Assembly (NCBI RefSeq): GCF_000829375.1
Contig: NZ_AP014624.1
Coordinates: 3,720,001-3,784,000 of the forward strand
Reading direction: 5' to 3'
DNA: 64,000 nucleotides
Source of the DNA: Chryseobacterium sp. StRB126
GTDB taxonomy: Bacteria > Bacteroidota > Bacteroidia > Flavobacteriales > Weeksellaceae
This document shows positions 46,955 to 55,743 of the stretch, piece after piece (the stretch's first letter is position 1; the number at the start of each line of letters is the position of its first letter). The position numbers and the translations under genes were made by a program. Below the pieces are notes generated by a model. The model was given only the letters and a program-made list of their open reading frames with translations, was not told the origin of the DNA and searched no databases.

Positions 46955-47233
46955 TTATTTGGATCGATAAATAATCGGTTGCTCTTGTAATTTATCGAAT
47001 GATGCAAAAAACTCCTTTGAATATGATTGATCATTATGGAGATCTAAACCATCTACACTTTCCCATTTTTCATTAAGGATAAAAGTATTTTCATCATCAA
47101 TACTCTGGTGAACATCATATTCGATGCAGGCCTCTTCTTTCTTAGATAATTCCGGGAGACTGTATAAAAGGGTTTTAATTTCTTGCTGATGCTCAGGTTT
47201 TGCCTTTACAACAACGGTTAAATAAATACTCAT
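46955..47233 (-). CDS. Antibiotic biosynthesis monooxygenase (ABM) domain protein
   Basis: This 92-residue ferredoxin-like alpha/beta-barrel protein of the ABM family (YgiN-like) shows YLTVVVKAKPEHQQEI at the N-terminus, then CIEYDVHQS and FILNEKWESVDGLDLH. Members are cofactor-free quinol or polyphenol monooxygenases, or small dimeric stress proteins. It sits between two reductases, so quinone or reactive carbonyl handling is plausible. The role is not established. Confidence 0.85.
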   Translation of the reverse strand: MSIYLTVVVKAKPEHQQEIKTLLYSLPELSKKEEACIEYDVHQSIDDENTFILNEKWESVDGLDLHNDQSYSKEFFASFDKLQEQPIIYRSK

Positions 47234-47248
47234 AATTTTTTTTTAATG

Positions 47249-48319
47249 TTAAAAGGCAAGCTCATAAGGTTTTGGAACAGGAGCTTCAGAACGAAGCTGT
47301 TTTGCTGCTTCTAAAGAGAAATATGGATTTCGTAAAAGTTCGCGACCTATGAAAATAAGATCAGCATCTCCATTGGTCAAGATCGTTTCGGCTTGATGTG
47401 CGCTGGTTATCATACCGACTGCTCCCACTAATAATTGGTTTTTCAACTCACGTTTAATCGTACTTGCAAATGGTAATTGATAACCTGAGCCTACTGTAAT
47501 TTTAGCATTCGGAACGGTACCTCCGGAAGAAACATCAACAATGTCAATTCCCTTCCCTGCTAATTTTTTGCTTAACCAAACTGAATCATCAATGTTCCAG
47601 CCATCTTCCATCCAGTCGGTAGCCGAAATACGAACAGCAATTGGAAGTTCAGTAGGCCATACTGCTTTTACTTTATCTATGGTTTCAAATAAAAATCTTG
47701 CTCTGTTTTCAATACTTCCGCCATAGTGATCGGTTCTTTTGTTTGGAATAGGTGACAGAAATTCATTGATCAGATAACCGTGCGCACTGTGAATTTCGAC
47801 CATTTCAAAACCAGCCTTTAACGCTCTCGCGGCAGCATCCGCAAAGGCTTGTTGAAGTTCTTCGATATCTTCCAAAGTCATTTCGCGGGGTGTTTGCATT
47901 GTTGGAGAAAATGCAATAGCAGAAGGTGCAATCACTTCCCACCCATTTTCTTCATCGGGCATTAACGGGCGGCTCTCACGCCCTGAAGCCCACGTACTTC
48001 CTTTTCTACCGGCATGCGCCAATTGAATAGCAGGAACAGATCCGGTACTTTTTATAAATGACGTGATCTTGGTAAGCATTTCAATATGTTCGTCTTTCCA
48101 GATTCCCAAATCTCCAACACCAATACGTCCGTCAGCGCTAATAGCTGTTGCTTCCAGCATTACTGCACCTGCGCCTCCCATTGCTCTCGAACCATAATGA
48201 ACCAAGTGCCAATCACTTGCAAAGCCATCTTCGGCCATGTACATACACATTGGCGAAGTGATGATTCTGTTTTTAAACGTAATTGATTTTACATTCAATG
48301 GACTGAATAATTTTGACAT
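47249..48319 (-). CDS. namA: NADPH dehydrogenase, NamA/YqjM-type ene-reductase
   Basis: This thermophilic-like OYE (YqjM class) shows ITFKNRIITSPMCMYMAEDG with the conserved Cys and Tyr of the class near the flavin. QLAHAGRKGSTWASGRESRP, VEIHSAHGYLINEFLSP (His pair) and LIFIGRELLRNPYF follow. I start it at the ATG at 48319 (MSKLFSPLNVK), giving 356 residues like known YqjM proteins; an upstream ATG at 48358 would add 13 residues outside the fold. It lies 80 bases downstream of an NTF2-like gene. It should reduce enones, quinones or nitro compounds with NAD(P)H. Confidence 0.9.
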   Translation of the reverse strand: MSKLFSPLNVKSITFKNRIITSPMCMYMAEDGFASDWHLVHYGSRAMGGAGAVMLEATAISADGRIGVGDLGIWKDEHIEMLTKITSFIKSTGSVPAIQLAHAGRKGSTWASGRESRPLMPDEENGWEVIAPSAIAFSPTMQTPREMTLEDIEELQQAFADAAARALKAGFEMVEIHSAHGYLINEFLSPIPNKRTDHYGGSIENRARFLFETIDKVKAVWPTELPIAVRISATDWMEDGWNIDDSVWLSKKLAGKGIDIVDVSSGGTVPNAKITVGSGYQLPFASTIKRELKNQLLVGAVGMITSAHQAETILTNGDADLIFIGRELLRNPYFSLEAAKQLRSEAPVPKPYELAF

Positions 48320-48399
48320 TTTATTTTTTTTTGACGCAAAAGTTCCTGCTGGAAGCAATTTGATGCTCCCAGTAAAAACTTTTACAGAATGATTTTTAA

Positions 48400-48786
48400 T
48401 TATTTATCGTAGAGATGAAAAAGTTTTGCAACAACTTTCCAATCTCCATCAATTTTGATCAATGAATGGAAATCTGTAAAATTTTCATCGGCAGCATCGT
48501 GTTCCATTTCGATACGAACAACTGCTGTAGTGGGTGTTTTGTGTAAAACCGTAAGATTGGTTTTGATATTGGGCGCCGCGCCAAATTTCTCCACATAGGT
48601 GTACAGATTATCTATACTTCCTTGCGACAGATCACTTCCTAAATGACCATACATGATCGCATCCTTGTGAAAGGTCTTTTTTAATTCTGCTACGTTTCCT
48701 GTTTTTAATCCGTGAACATAGCCTTCCATTGCCGCTAAGACATCTTCATAATCCTGAACGGTGTTGATATTTTTATTTGCTGACAT
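48400..48786 (-). CDS. NTF2-like (putative lumazine-binding/SnoaL-type) protein
   Basis: This 128-residue cone-shaped NTF2-like protein has the pattern YVHGLKTGNVAELKKTFHKDA at the N-terminus (read in parts) and FHSLIKIDGDWKVVAKLFH at the end. These match the lumazine-binding-like NTF2 group. No catalytic motif is evident. Its start codon overlaps the stop codon of the upstream NTF2-like gene by one base (TAATG), so the two are translationally coupled. Confidence 0.83.
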   Translation of the reverse strand: MSANKNINTVQDYEDVLAAMEGYVHGLKTGNVAELKKTFHKDAIMYGHLGSDLSQGSIDNLYTYVEKFGAAPNIKTNLTVLHKTPTTAVVRIEMEHDAADENFTDFHSLIKIDGDWKVVAKLFHLYDK

Positions 48787-49346
48787 TATTTTATGGTTTG
48801 ATAAATTTTACTGATAATTTTCCAATCGTTACCGTCTTTTACCAGTGTAAACATATCGGCATATTTGTTGGCTCCAAACTGAGATTCGATTCTCACGATT
48901 GCTACATCTCCCTCTGCATCTAAAGTTGTCAGTTGGTAATTTGCTTCCATTGGCTCTGCTACGGAAAATCCGTCAAAAAGCACCTGTATTGGTATACTTT
49001 TCAATGCTCCGCCTTCAGACCATGACATAGTTGCAGTCGATGCGAATGCCGGTTTAGCAATATTGCCGTCGCCTTTTCTTCCTGCTTCAACATATAAATC
49101 TATTGGTTTAAGGATAGCTTCTTTTTGCTCTTGATTGTTTTGCATAACTTCTGTTTTATTGTTTTGATTGTTTTTATCTTGACATGAAATTAATAATCCG
49201 CCAACGGTAAAGACTGAGATAATTGCTACAGTTGGCACTGAAGAAAATATTTTTTTCGAAATTTTTCCAATGTTTTGCCTTAACCAATCAGGATTAGAAT
49301 TTACGGAACTCGAAATAATGTTTTTACGGTTTTGAATGTTTTTCAT
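48786..49346 (-). CDS. NTF2-like protein with lipobox, first gene of OYE operon
   Basis: This 186-residue protein has a hydrophobic stretch (VPTVAIISVFTVGG) running into a lipobox-like LLISC at Cys 55, a linker rich in Asn/Gln, and a C-terminal NTF2-like domain (DLYVEAGRKGD to DGNDWKIISKIYQ). It resembles the next gene's product in fold. A lipoprotein signal usually starts within 5-10 residues of the hydrophobic core, but here about 35 residues precede it, so the real start may be a later non-ATG codon. It is the first gene after an operator-promoter region. Confidence 0.75.
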   Translation of the reverse strand: MKNIQNRKNIISSSVNSNPDWLRQNIGKISKKIFSSVPTVAIISVFTVGGLLISCQDKNNQNNKTEVMQNNQEQKEAILKPIDLYVEAGRKGDGNIAKPAFASTATMSWSEGGALKSIPIQVLFDGFSVAEPMEANYQLTTLDAEGDVAIVRIESQFGANKYADMFTLVKDGNDWKIISKIYQTIK

Positions 49347-49430
49347 AAATCGCCCTTTTTTTAGTATTGCTATTTTTTGAGCATAATTAACTGTTTTTTT
49401 GAACAGAATAATTAAGCTCTTTTTCTATAA

Positions 49431-49500
49431 CAAAGGTACAATGACGACAATGGGATGCTTTTTCTAATTAGTTCAAATATTTTGACTAATTAGTCCTTTT
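49431..49500 (-). promoter_or_regulatory. OYE-operon promoter with AraC-type direct-repeat operator
   Basis: On the - strand TACCTTTG at 49438-49431 fits the -7 consensus. Thirty bases separate it from a 22-bp-spaced direct repeat on the + strand, beginning TAGTTCAAAT at 49469 and TAGTCC at 49491. The 22-base unit matches the one at 51304-51325 in 17 positions, and the spacing to the -7 element is identical there. No -33 TTG is seen, which fits activator dependence. Confidence 0.6.
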
Positions 49501-49628
49501 TAGCAGTGAAAAATTGAGAAATATAATGTTGACGTTTCTCCATTAATAAGATTCAAAAAATTAATGGGAAAAGTGAAGATTAAGTAAGATAGGAAGCCAA
49601 TATATTCAGTTAATTGAATACAGCCTTT

Positions 49629-50264
49629 TTATCCAAGTTGATTAAGTGCTTTATCAATCGGTGTATTTCCATCATGCATCAAAATAACCTTACCAATTGT
49701 TGAATTATTTTCCAATACTGCGACAAGGGTATCAACAACATTAGCAATAGAATTAGTTCCCGGGCTAGTAACATTAGCCTCTATTTTTCCTGTTCCTTGC
49801 CCTTCTTTAAGTCCTCCGGGTTGCAAAATAGTATAATCGAGATCAGTTTGGGTTGTGAGGTAGAGATCAGCGTAATGTTTAGCAATATTATAATCTGTAA
49901 GATCATTGAGGAAAGATTCATTCCAGCGTTCGGGTTGCAATGCAAAAACTGAGCTCAGCATAATATAACGTTTAACCCCAGCTTTTTCTGCGGCTTGCAT
50001 GGTTTTAATTGCTCCATGTAAATCTATCTGTAAAAGATTTTTCCCACGCGATCCAGAAACAAAATAAACCGCATCAGCACCGCTCATACTTTCTGCAAGC
50101 ATATCTACATCGCTGAGCAAATCAATATAAACCTGCTCAATATTATATGCGTTATTTGCTGAATTTGGATTTCTTGAGCCTGCCAAAACCTGATATTGAG
50201 TAGCTAGCTTATTTACTAAAAGAGATCCGACTCTACCATTTGCTCCAATAACCAATACTTTCAT
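49629..50264 (-). CDS. NAD(P)-binding protein (atypical SDR, NmrA/YwnB-like)
   Basis: This 211-residue Rossmann protein begins MKVLVIGANGRVGSLLVNKL, an atypical SDR nucleotide motif. It also has DAVYFVSGSRG, KRYIMLSSVFA and YTILQPGGLKEG. Members of this group are often NAD(P)H sensors or quinone reductase-like proteins. It follows the AraC regulator gene by 23 bases and probably shares its transcript. The function is not known. Confidence 0.85.
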   Translation of the reverse strand: MKVLVIGANGRVGSLLVNKLATQYQVLAGSRNPNSANNAYNIEQVYIDLLSDVDMLAESMSGADAVYFVSGSRGKNLLQIDLHGAIKTMQAAEKAGVKRYIMLSSVFALQPERWNESFLNDLTDYNIAKHYADLYLTTQTDLDYTILQPGGLKEGQGTGKIEANVTSPGTNSIANVVDTLVAVLENNSTIGKVILMHDGNTPIDKALNQLG

Positions 50265-50287
50265 ACATTTAATTTTAAAATGATTTG

Positions 50288-51148
50288 TTAACGGGATATG
50301 CTCGGTGCCTGTCCATGAAATTCTTTATATATTCTTGAAAAATGAGAGACATTTTCAAATCCTAAGGAATAACAAATATCTGAGACCGACAAAGATGTTG
50401 TTTCCAGCATTTCTTTTGCCTTCTCTAATCTCTTTTCTCTGATCCAGGTTGCTGGCGCAACATTGTAGATATTCTGAAAATCTCTCTTAAAACTTGATAA
50501 ACTTCTGCCAGAAAGATAAGCCAGTTCAGAAACAGAAACCGGTGAAGCATAATGCTGTTCCACCACGTTACGGATATCGGTCCGTATAGGCTCGTGTAAT
50601 TGTAGAATTTGTAAAAACATATTTCGGTTACATTCCGCAACATCGTATAGCAATTCCATAATTTTCAACCGAAGTTGTCCAGGATGAACCACAGATTGAT
50701 CAAAAAAGTAAGGCTTCATGGAATGGGCAAATGCAACCAAACATTCATTCATTGGATATGGTCTTGTTTTGATCTCTCCTTCAGGTTTTGACACCTTGAT
50801 TTCTGATGTTGACAAAAATGACTTTAGGAGATCATCTTTAATGCTGAACATCAAACTGTCATAAATATTGTCATTTTCAGTATTTCCAAATTTATGATAC
50901 TTTACTGCAGTAGCTTTCTTTAGCAAAATCATATCATTTTTGCCCACTATATATTCCTGCTTTCCATAGGTAAGAACAACCGTTCCCTCAAGGACAATAA
51001 GAAGTAAATGCTGTTCGAGATACATAGTACCTCTAACTTCTGTACTATGTATACATTGCTCAATTAAAGTACAACCATCAAGTTCTAAGGTATTCTGAGG
51101 TGTATCAAGACCTATCAAAGAAGTCGGAAACTTTATCATTTTTTTCAT
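50288..51148 (-). CDS. AraC-family transcriptional regulator (probable OYE-operon regulator)
   Basis: This 286-residue protein has an N-terminal cupin-like sensing domain (TMYLEQHLLLIVLEGTVVL, then KQEYIVGKNDMILLKK) and a C-terminal double HTH (about 180-286). The HTH contains SVSELAYLSGRSLSSFKRDF and VSDICYSLGFENVSHFSRIY followed by GQAPS. The start fits an upstream -7 element and operator at 51266-51335. It shares that operator pattern with the neighbouring OYE operon, so it probably regulates both itself and that operon. The inducer is unknown. Confidence 0.92.
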   Translation of the reverse strand: MKKMIKFPTSLIGLDTPQNTLELDGCTLIEQCIHSTEVRGTMYLEQHLLLIVLEGTVVLTYGKQEYIVGKNDMILLKKATAVKYHKFGNTENDNIYDSLMFSIKDDLLKSFLSTSEIKVSKPEGEIKTRPYPMNECLVAFAHSMKPYFFDQSVVHPGQLRLKIMELLYDVAECNRNMFLQILQLHEPIRTDIRNVVEQHYASPVSVSELAYLSGRSLSSFKRDFQNIYNVAPATWIREKRLEKAKEMLETTSLSVSDICYSLGFENVSHFSRIYKEFHGQAPSISR

Positions 51149-51265
51149 TTACTTACTTTTTGTAACATTAAATTTCATTACGTGTGTGCAATACTAATTT
51201 AAATAATAACTCTTACTCCATCACAGAGTAGATTATTAAGTAAAAACATACTATTTGAGCGTACA

Positions 51266-51335
51266 CAAATTTATAGATCTTTTAAATAAAATAATATTCT
51301 TTTTAGCTCAAATTATTTTACTAAATAGTTCAAAT
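51266..51335 (-). promoter_or_regulatory. AraC-gene promoter with matching direct-repeat operator
   Basis: On the - strand TAAATTTG at 51273-51266 fits TAnnTTTG. Thirty bases upstream lies a + strand direct repeat with 22-bp period: TAGCTCAAAT at 51304 and TAGTTCAAAT at 51326. This is the same layout as at 49431-49500. Confidence 0.6.
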
Positions 51336-51640
51336 AATAACATATGGAAATTAGGAAATTTGAATAGATTTTCTCGTTATTTTTTTTCTTAAAAATCTGA
51401 TTTATAGTTCAAAATTTTAAGAACCATGTTATAAGCAATCAATTATTTTACATCTCGAAACCTGTAGTTATTGTAATGCTATGAACCTGCAATATGGATT
51501 TGACAAATAAGTTTTCATTTGTGATAATTCAGAAATTCTTTCAAAATCTTCAACTAAATATTTCGATATTTCTTCAGTTATGAGTACAAGACAAGCACAG
51601 ACATCTAAAGACTAACTATTCTAATTCTAATGCTAATGCT

Positions 51641-51838
51641 CATTATTATTAATTTTTAAAATTAAATTGCAATAGACAAAAACTAAAAGAAACTACTTGA
51701 TAAAAATGAGTTTTGTAATTCTTTTTTAATTTGGCTTAAACGAACCAAATCATCTATAAAAGTGTTTGAAAATACGCTCGTTGAGGTCACAAAAAGCTAA
51801 ATGGCACCTACTAAATACTGTTGGTGTCATTTTTTTTT
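51641..51838 (+). repeat. Dispersed repeat with terminal hairpin, copy 2
   Basis: This copy is collinear with 44786-44980, including ATTATTATTAATTTTTAAAA at the start and GGCTTAAACGAACCAAATCA in the middle. The terminal hairpin (51801-51830) is imperfect. One stem pair is changed on both sides relative to copy 1 and still pairs, another becomes a wobble, and a few mispair. A T-run follows. It lies about 580 bases upstream of the NRPS-like gene. The rest of the 51149-52416 gap holds the AraC promoter, the element at 51850 and no gene. Confidence 0.75.
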
Positions 51839-51849
51839 AGGTAATTATA

Positions 51850-52005
51850 TACAATTTTACACTGACCCAAATATTTTACTATTTTGACCCCTGTCATTCT
51901 GAATACCGGCTGAAGGCCTGCGAACATAGTTCAGAAGTGAAATGAAGAATCTAAGCCAAATATGAGATTCTTCCTTCGTCAGAATGACAATGGTGTAAAA
52001 TTGTA
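51850..52005. mobile_element. MITE-like element with 13-bp terminal inverted repeats
   Basis: The ends TACAATTTTACAC (51850-51862) and GTGTAAAATTGTA (51993-52005) are perfect inverted repeats. Nested inside are TGTCATTCTGA/TCAGAATGACA and GAAGAATCT/AGATTCTTC, so the whole 156 bp can fold into a long hairpin. It encodes nothing convincing. A clear target duplication is not visible. A partial relative lies at 26703-26741. Confidence 0.65.
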
Positions 52006-52416
52006 GATAGACTCCTTTTTTATTTAGGATTGATGCATCAATTAAGTTAAGATAAAAAATTACGCTACAAACATTTCTAACAATCAATGCCAATTTATAA
52101 AAAGGGCTTTAAATCTTCTTTCCAAGTTGCATAAAAAAATAAGATTAAAAAGAAAACAAAACAGAAAACCGGGTTTGTGAATTATGGGCAGCCAAAGTGT
52201 AAGATGAAGAAACAACCGCACATTAAATAGATTTGACGGGAATAAAAAAATAAAAGGAATTAAACGATATGTAATGATCTACAAAACAGATTTCTATTCG
52301 CAATCATGGTTTTGTTACCATCTAATTTTTTGCTTAGTTATTATAATTTGGAAACCTTTTTTTATCTAATTTTATGTGGAAAACTAACACCAAATTTTAA
52401 CATAAAATTTTACACC

Positions 52417-55400
52417 ATGAAAAAAGAGCCAGCTACCATGAGCTTTCATTCGAATGACTTTTCAACAAATAACTTCCATAAAAAAGTAGTTGATATTGTA
52501 AAACAAATCGAGAAAATCTCGAAAGAATACCCCGAAAAAATTGCCATTGTTGATGGTGCTGAAAAAATTACTTATGAAAAGTTAAACGAAAAAGCGAATC
52601 AATTAGCACACTATCTACAAACTCGGAATATTGAAGAAGGTGGACTGATCGGGGTCTGTATCCCGCAGTCAACAGGCCGTATCATTGCTTTTTTAGCCAT
52701 TTTAAAAACGGGAGCCACTTATTTACCTATCGATGGGGAACTACCGCAAGCCCGAATCCAGATGATGATTGATGATTCAAAAATTAAAATGATCATCACC
52801 GTAGATCAATATGTAGATAAAGTCAATAATGACCAAATTCAATGTATTGCATTAGATTCTTTAATTTCTGATGAAATTTTTCAAAATAGGTCAACTGAGA
52901 ACCTTTTAATTAATATTTTACCTGAAAATCCTGCTTACGTAATTTACACTTCCGGCAGTACGGGAATGCCAAAAGGAGTGATCATTTCACATCATTCTTT
53001 TTATAATTTTGTACAATATCAGGCAGAAATTTTAGGTTTATCTGCAGATAATACAACTTTGCAGTTTGCTTCTCCGAGTTTTGATGCAGCCATAATAGAT
53101 ATCTGGACACCCTTAATTAAAGGAGCCACGATGCATTTATATCCGAATAATAAAATTGTGGGCGAGCCGCTTTTAGATTTTATTGTTGAGCACTCTATAG
53201 ACACCGTTCCTTTGATGCCTCCGATGGTATTGGCTTCGTTGCCGGTAAACAAACCTATCGGAAATCTCCGCACTATAGCGATTGGAGGTGAAGCCTGTAC
53301 TGAAAACACGGTAAAAGCATGGTATAAAAAGATTCGTCTGATCAATAGTTATGGACCGACCGAAGCAACTGTTGCGGTAAGTAATTATGAATTTAAAGAA
53401 GAGGTTGATCCAAGAATTATCGGAACCGCAATACCGTTTGTTGATGTATTTCTATTAGACGAAAATCTGAAACCTGTAATAGGTGGAACAGTTGGAGAAA
53501 TTTATATCGGAGGTTCTCAATTGGCGTTAGGGTATTTACATCGTGAAGAAGACACTCAAAAATCTTTTATTCAAGCTCCGGAATGGCTTTTAGATCAATT
53601 AAATAATGGTAAAACGCTTTATAAAACCGGAGATATGGCTCTTCGCAGAGAAGACGGAAATCTTGAATTTTACGGAAGAAAAGACGATCAGGTTAAAATT
53701 AGGGGTTACAGGATCGAACTTGCTGAGATTGAATATAATATCTCAAAATTGCCACAGATCACTCAAAGTGCTGTTAAAGTTCAGAGAAAAGAAAATGGTT
53801 TACCGGCTTTAATTGCTTTTATTCAGCTTGCAACGGATGAAGATCAGACAAAAGTTCTGCAGAACATAAAGGCAAAATTACAACAGGTAATGCCTGCGTA
53901 TATGCTTCCTGACAAGATTTTAATTATAGATCAGATGCCTTTGAACCATGCCGGAAAAATAGATAAAAAACTCTTGGAAATTCCCGAAAATCAAGTAAAA
54001 AATGACAATCTGCCGAAATGGAAAGATGATAATTTAACCCAAGTCGTAATGCATATCTGGAAAGATCTTCTTTCGTTGGAAGACGTTAATGAAGAAGAAG
54101 ACTTCTTTGAATTGGGAGGTCATTCTTTGTTGCTTGCTCAACTGCATATGCTGCTTCCTGAACCTGTCAGAAATTTGATCAGCTTACCGGAACTTTATAT
54201 TTACACCACTATTTCAGCTTTTGTTAAAGAAGTTAAAAACCGAATGGTAAAAACTGAAATTTCGCAAAAAAATAAAGCTGAAATGATGATCAGCGAGTTG
54301 ATAAAAGATTCAGAACTACACATTGATTTTACTATAAATGAATCACCAAATCCCGAGATTTTAAAGAATCCTAAGAGTATTTTTTTAACAGGAACAACGG
54401 GTTTTGTGGGATCTCATTTACTGGAAGAACTTTTACAGCAGACCACAGCAAATATTTACTGTTTGGTGCGTGCAGCCTCTTCGGAAGAAGGATTGGAACG
54501 TATTAAAGCTACTTTTGAAAAATTTAAATTATCGTGGTCACTCGAGTATGACAGCCGCGTTATCGCGATGACTGGAGATTTATCCTTGCATCATTTCGGT
54601 ATGGAAGATGAAAATTACAGTTTCATTACCAATCGTATCGAAGTGATTTATCATTCGGGGAGTTCGGTGAGCTATGTGCAGCCTTATTCTTTAATTAAAA
54701 AATCGAATATTGACGGTTTACACAATATCATTGATCTTGCAGTGACAGGAAAAATAAAATTTCTGATGTTGCTGTCTTCGATGGGCGTATTTAGCTGGGG
54801 AAGACCTTTTACAAAGAAAACCTGGATGTATGAAGATGATTCGATCAACCAAAATATGGATGCAGTCGCCAGAGATCTTGGATATATAAAAAGCAAATGG
54901 GTAATGGAAAGTATTGCTGAAAAAGCCCGGCAAAAAGGGCTTCCAATTACGAATTTCAGATTGGGTTTTGCGGTTTGTCACAGTACTTCCGGAGCAACCG
55001 TGATGAATCAATGGTGGGGATCGCTGATCAGAAGTTGTGTTGAGCTGAACTCGTTTCCACTTGTGATGGGATTAAAGGATGAGCTTACAACGGTAGATTA
55101 TATGTGTAAAGCCATCATGCACATCAGTAAGAAGAAAGAAGCGATCGGACTCAATTTCCACCTTTCTCCTTTGCCAGAAAATGATGTTTCACTTACTGAT
55201 TTCTGCGTCAAAATAAATGAATATTATGATATCAATTTAAAAGGAATGGAATACCATCAATGGCTCAACCAATGGAAATATGATAATAATTTACCGATTT
55301 ACCCTTTGTTGAGCCTGTTTACAGAAGATGTACACGAAGGAAAATCATTAGTAGAAGCGTATGAAAACACTTATTATTACGACAGAAGCAATACGCAGCA

Positions 55401-55485
55401 GTTTTTAGCAGATACAGATTTGATGCCTCCAGTTTTTGATAAAAAATTGATGACTCCTTATCTGGAGTTTATGGGAGTTCTTTAA
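52417..55485 (+). CDS. NRPS-like carboxylic acid reductase (adenylation-carrier-reductase)
   Basis: This 1022-residue enzyme should activate an acid as its AMP ester, load it on a carrier and release it reductively as an aldehyde. I start at the ATG at 52417 (MKKEPATMSF); an ATG at 52306 would add 37 unrelated residues. The A domain (about 15-525) has YTSGSTGMPKGV, NSYGPTEATV, YKTGDMALR, RGYRIELAEIE and the A10 Lys in NHAGKIDKK (Lys 514). The carrier has FELGGHSLLL with Ser 570 for phosphopantetheine. The reductase (about 650-1000) has LTGTTGFVGSHLLEELL and the YIKSK Tyr/Lys pair. Asp 223 in SFDAAI suggests an alpha-amino acid substrate. There is no condensation domain and no partner gene. 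Confidence 0.9.
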   Translation: MKKEPATMSFHSNDFSTNNFHKKVVDIVKQIEKISKEYPEKIAIVDGAEKITYEKLNEKANQLAHYLQTRNIEEGGLIGVCIPQSTGRIIAFLAILKTGATYLPIDGELPQARIQMMIDDSKIKMIITVDQYVDKVNNDQIQCIALDSLISDEIFQNRSTENLLINILPENPAYVIYTSGSTGMPKGVIISHHSFYNFVQYQAEILGLSADNTTLQFASPSFDAAIIDIWTPLIKGATMHLYPNNKIVGEPLLDFIVEHSIDTVPLMPPMVLASLPVNKPIGNLRTIAIGGEACTENTVKAWYKKIRLINSYGPTEATVAVSNYEFKEEVDPRIIGTAIPFVDVFLLDENLKPVIGGTVGEIYIGGSQLALGYLHREEDTQKSFIQAPEWLLDQLNNGKTLYKTGDMALRREDGNLEFYGRKDDQVKIRGYRIELAEIEYNISKLPQITQSAVKVQRKENGLPALIAFIQLATDEDQTKVLQNIKAKLQQVMPAYMLPDKILIIDQMPLNHAGKIDKKLLEIPENQVKNDNLPKWKDDNLTQVVMHIWKDLLSLEDVNEEEDFFELGGHSLLLAQLHMLLPEPVRNLISLPELYIYTTISAFVKEVKNRMVKTEISQKNKAEMMISELIKDSELHIDFTINESPNPEILKNPKSIFLTGTTGFVGSHLLEELLQQTTANIYCLVRAASSEEGLERIKATFEKFKLSWSLEYDSRVIAMTGDLSLHHFGMEDENYSFITNRIEVIYHSGSSVSYVQPYSLIKKSNIDGLHNIIDLAVTGKIKFLMLLSSMGVFSWGRPFTKKTWMYEDDSINQNMDAVARDLGYIKSKWVMESIAEKARQKGLPITNFRLGFAVCHSTSGATVMNQWWGSLIRSCVELNSFPLVMGLKDELTTVDYMCKAIMHISKKKEAIGLNFHLSPLPENDVSLTDFCVKINEYYDINLKGMEYHQWLNQWKYDNNLPIYPLLSLFTEDVHEGKSLVEAYENTYYYDRSNTQQFLADTDLMPPVFDKKLMTPYLEFMGVL

Positions 55486-55649
55486 ATATTGATTGTTTTG
55501 GATAGAGTTTGCCCTGATAAGGACTACGCAACCCAGAAAGTTGCAGCAACTCTGCATTATCCTGTGTAATCATTTTTAGAATCCCGGCATTAGAAAAACA
55601 TTTCTAGGGTTGTAGTAGGTAACTGTTTTTGAAGTTTGTTAACAAAATA

Positions 55650-55743
55650 TTGATAAAAAAGAGCTTTATAATTCTTGTTGTATTTCGCTCAAACAAACCA
55701 AATCATCTATAAAAAGTTTTGAAGATACGCTCGTCGAGGTCAC
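55650..55743 (+). repeat. Dispersed repeat, truncated copy 3
   Basis: TTGATAAAAAAGAG through CAAATCATCTATAAAAAG and GAAGATACGCTCGT to GAGGTCAC matches copies 1 and 2. The 5' part and the terminal hairpin are missing. It begins 164 bases downstream of the NRPS-like gene. Confidence 0.65.

Noticed and set aside
51857..52093. 78-codon frame on the - strand
   Set aside because: It runs through the fold-back element at 51850-52005 and is better explained by it.
52306..52416. N-terminal extension of the NRPS-like enzyme
   Set aside because: The 37 residues are AT-driven and precede a normal start; A domains begin close to the ATG at 52417.
44786..55743. CRISPR array or tandem repeat
   Set aside because: There are only three dispersed, roughly 190-bp copies several kb apart, with no spacers and no cas genes.
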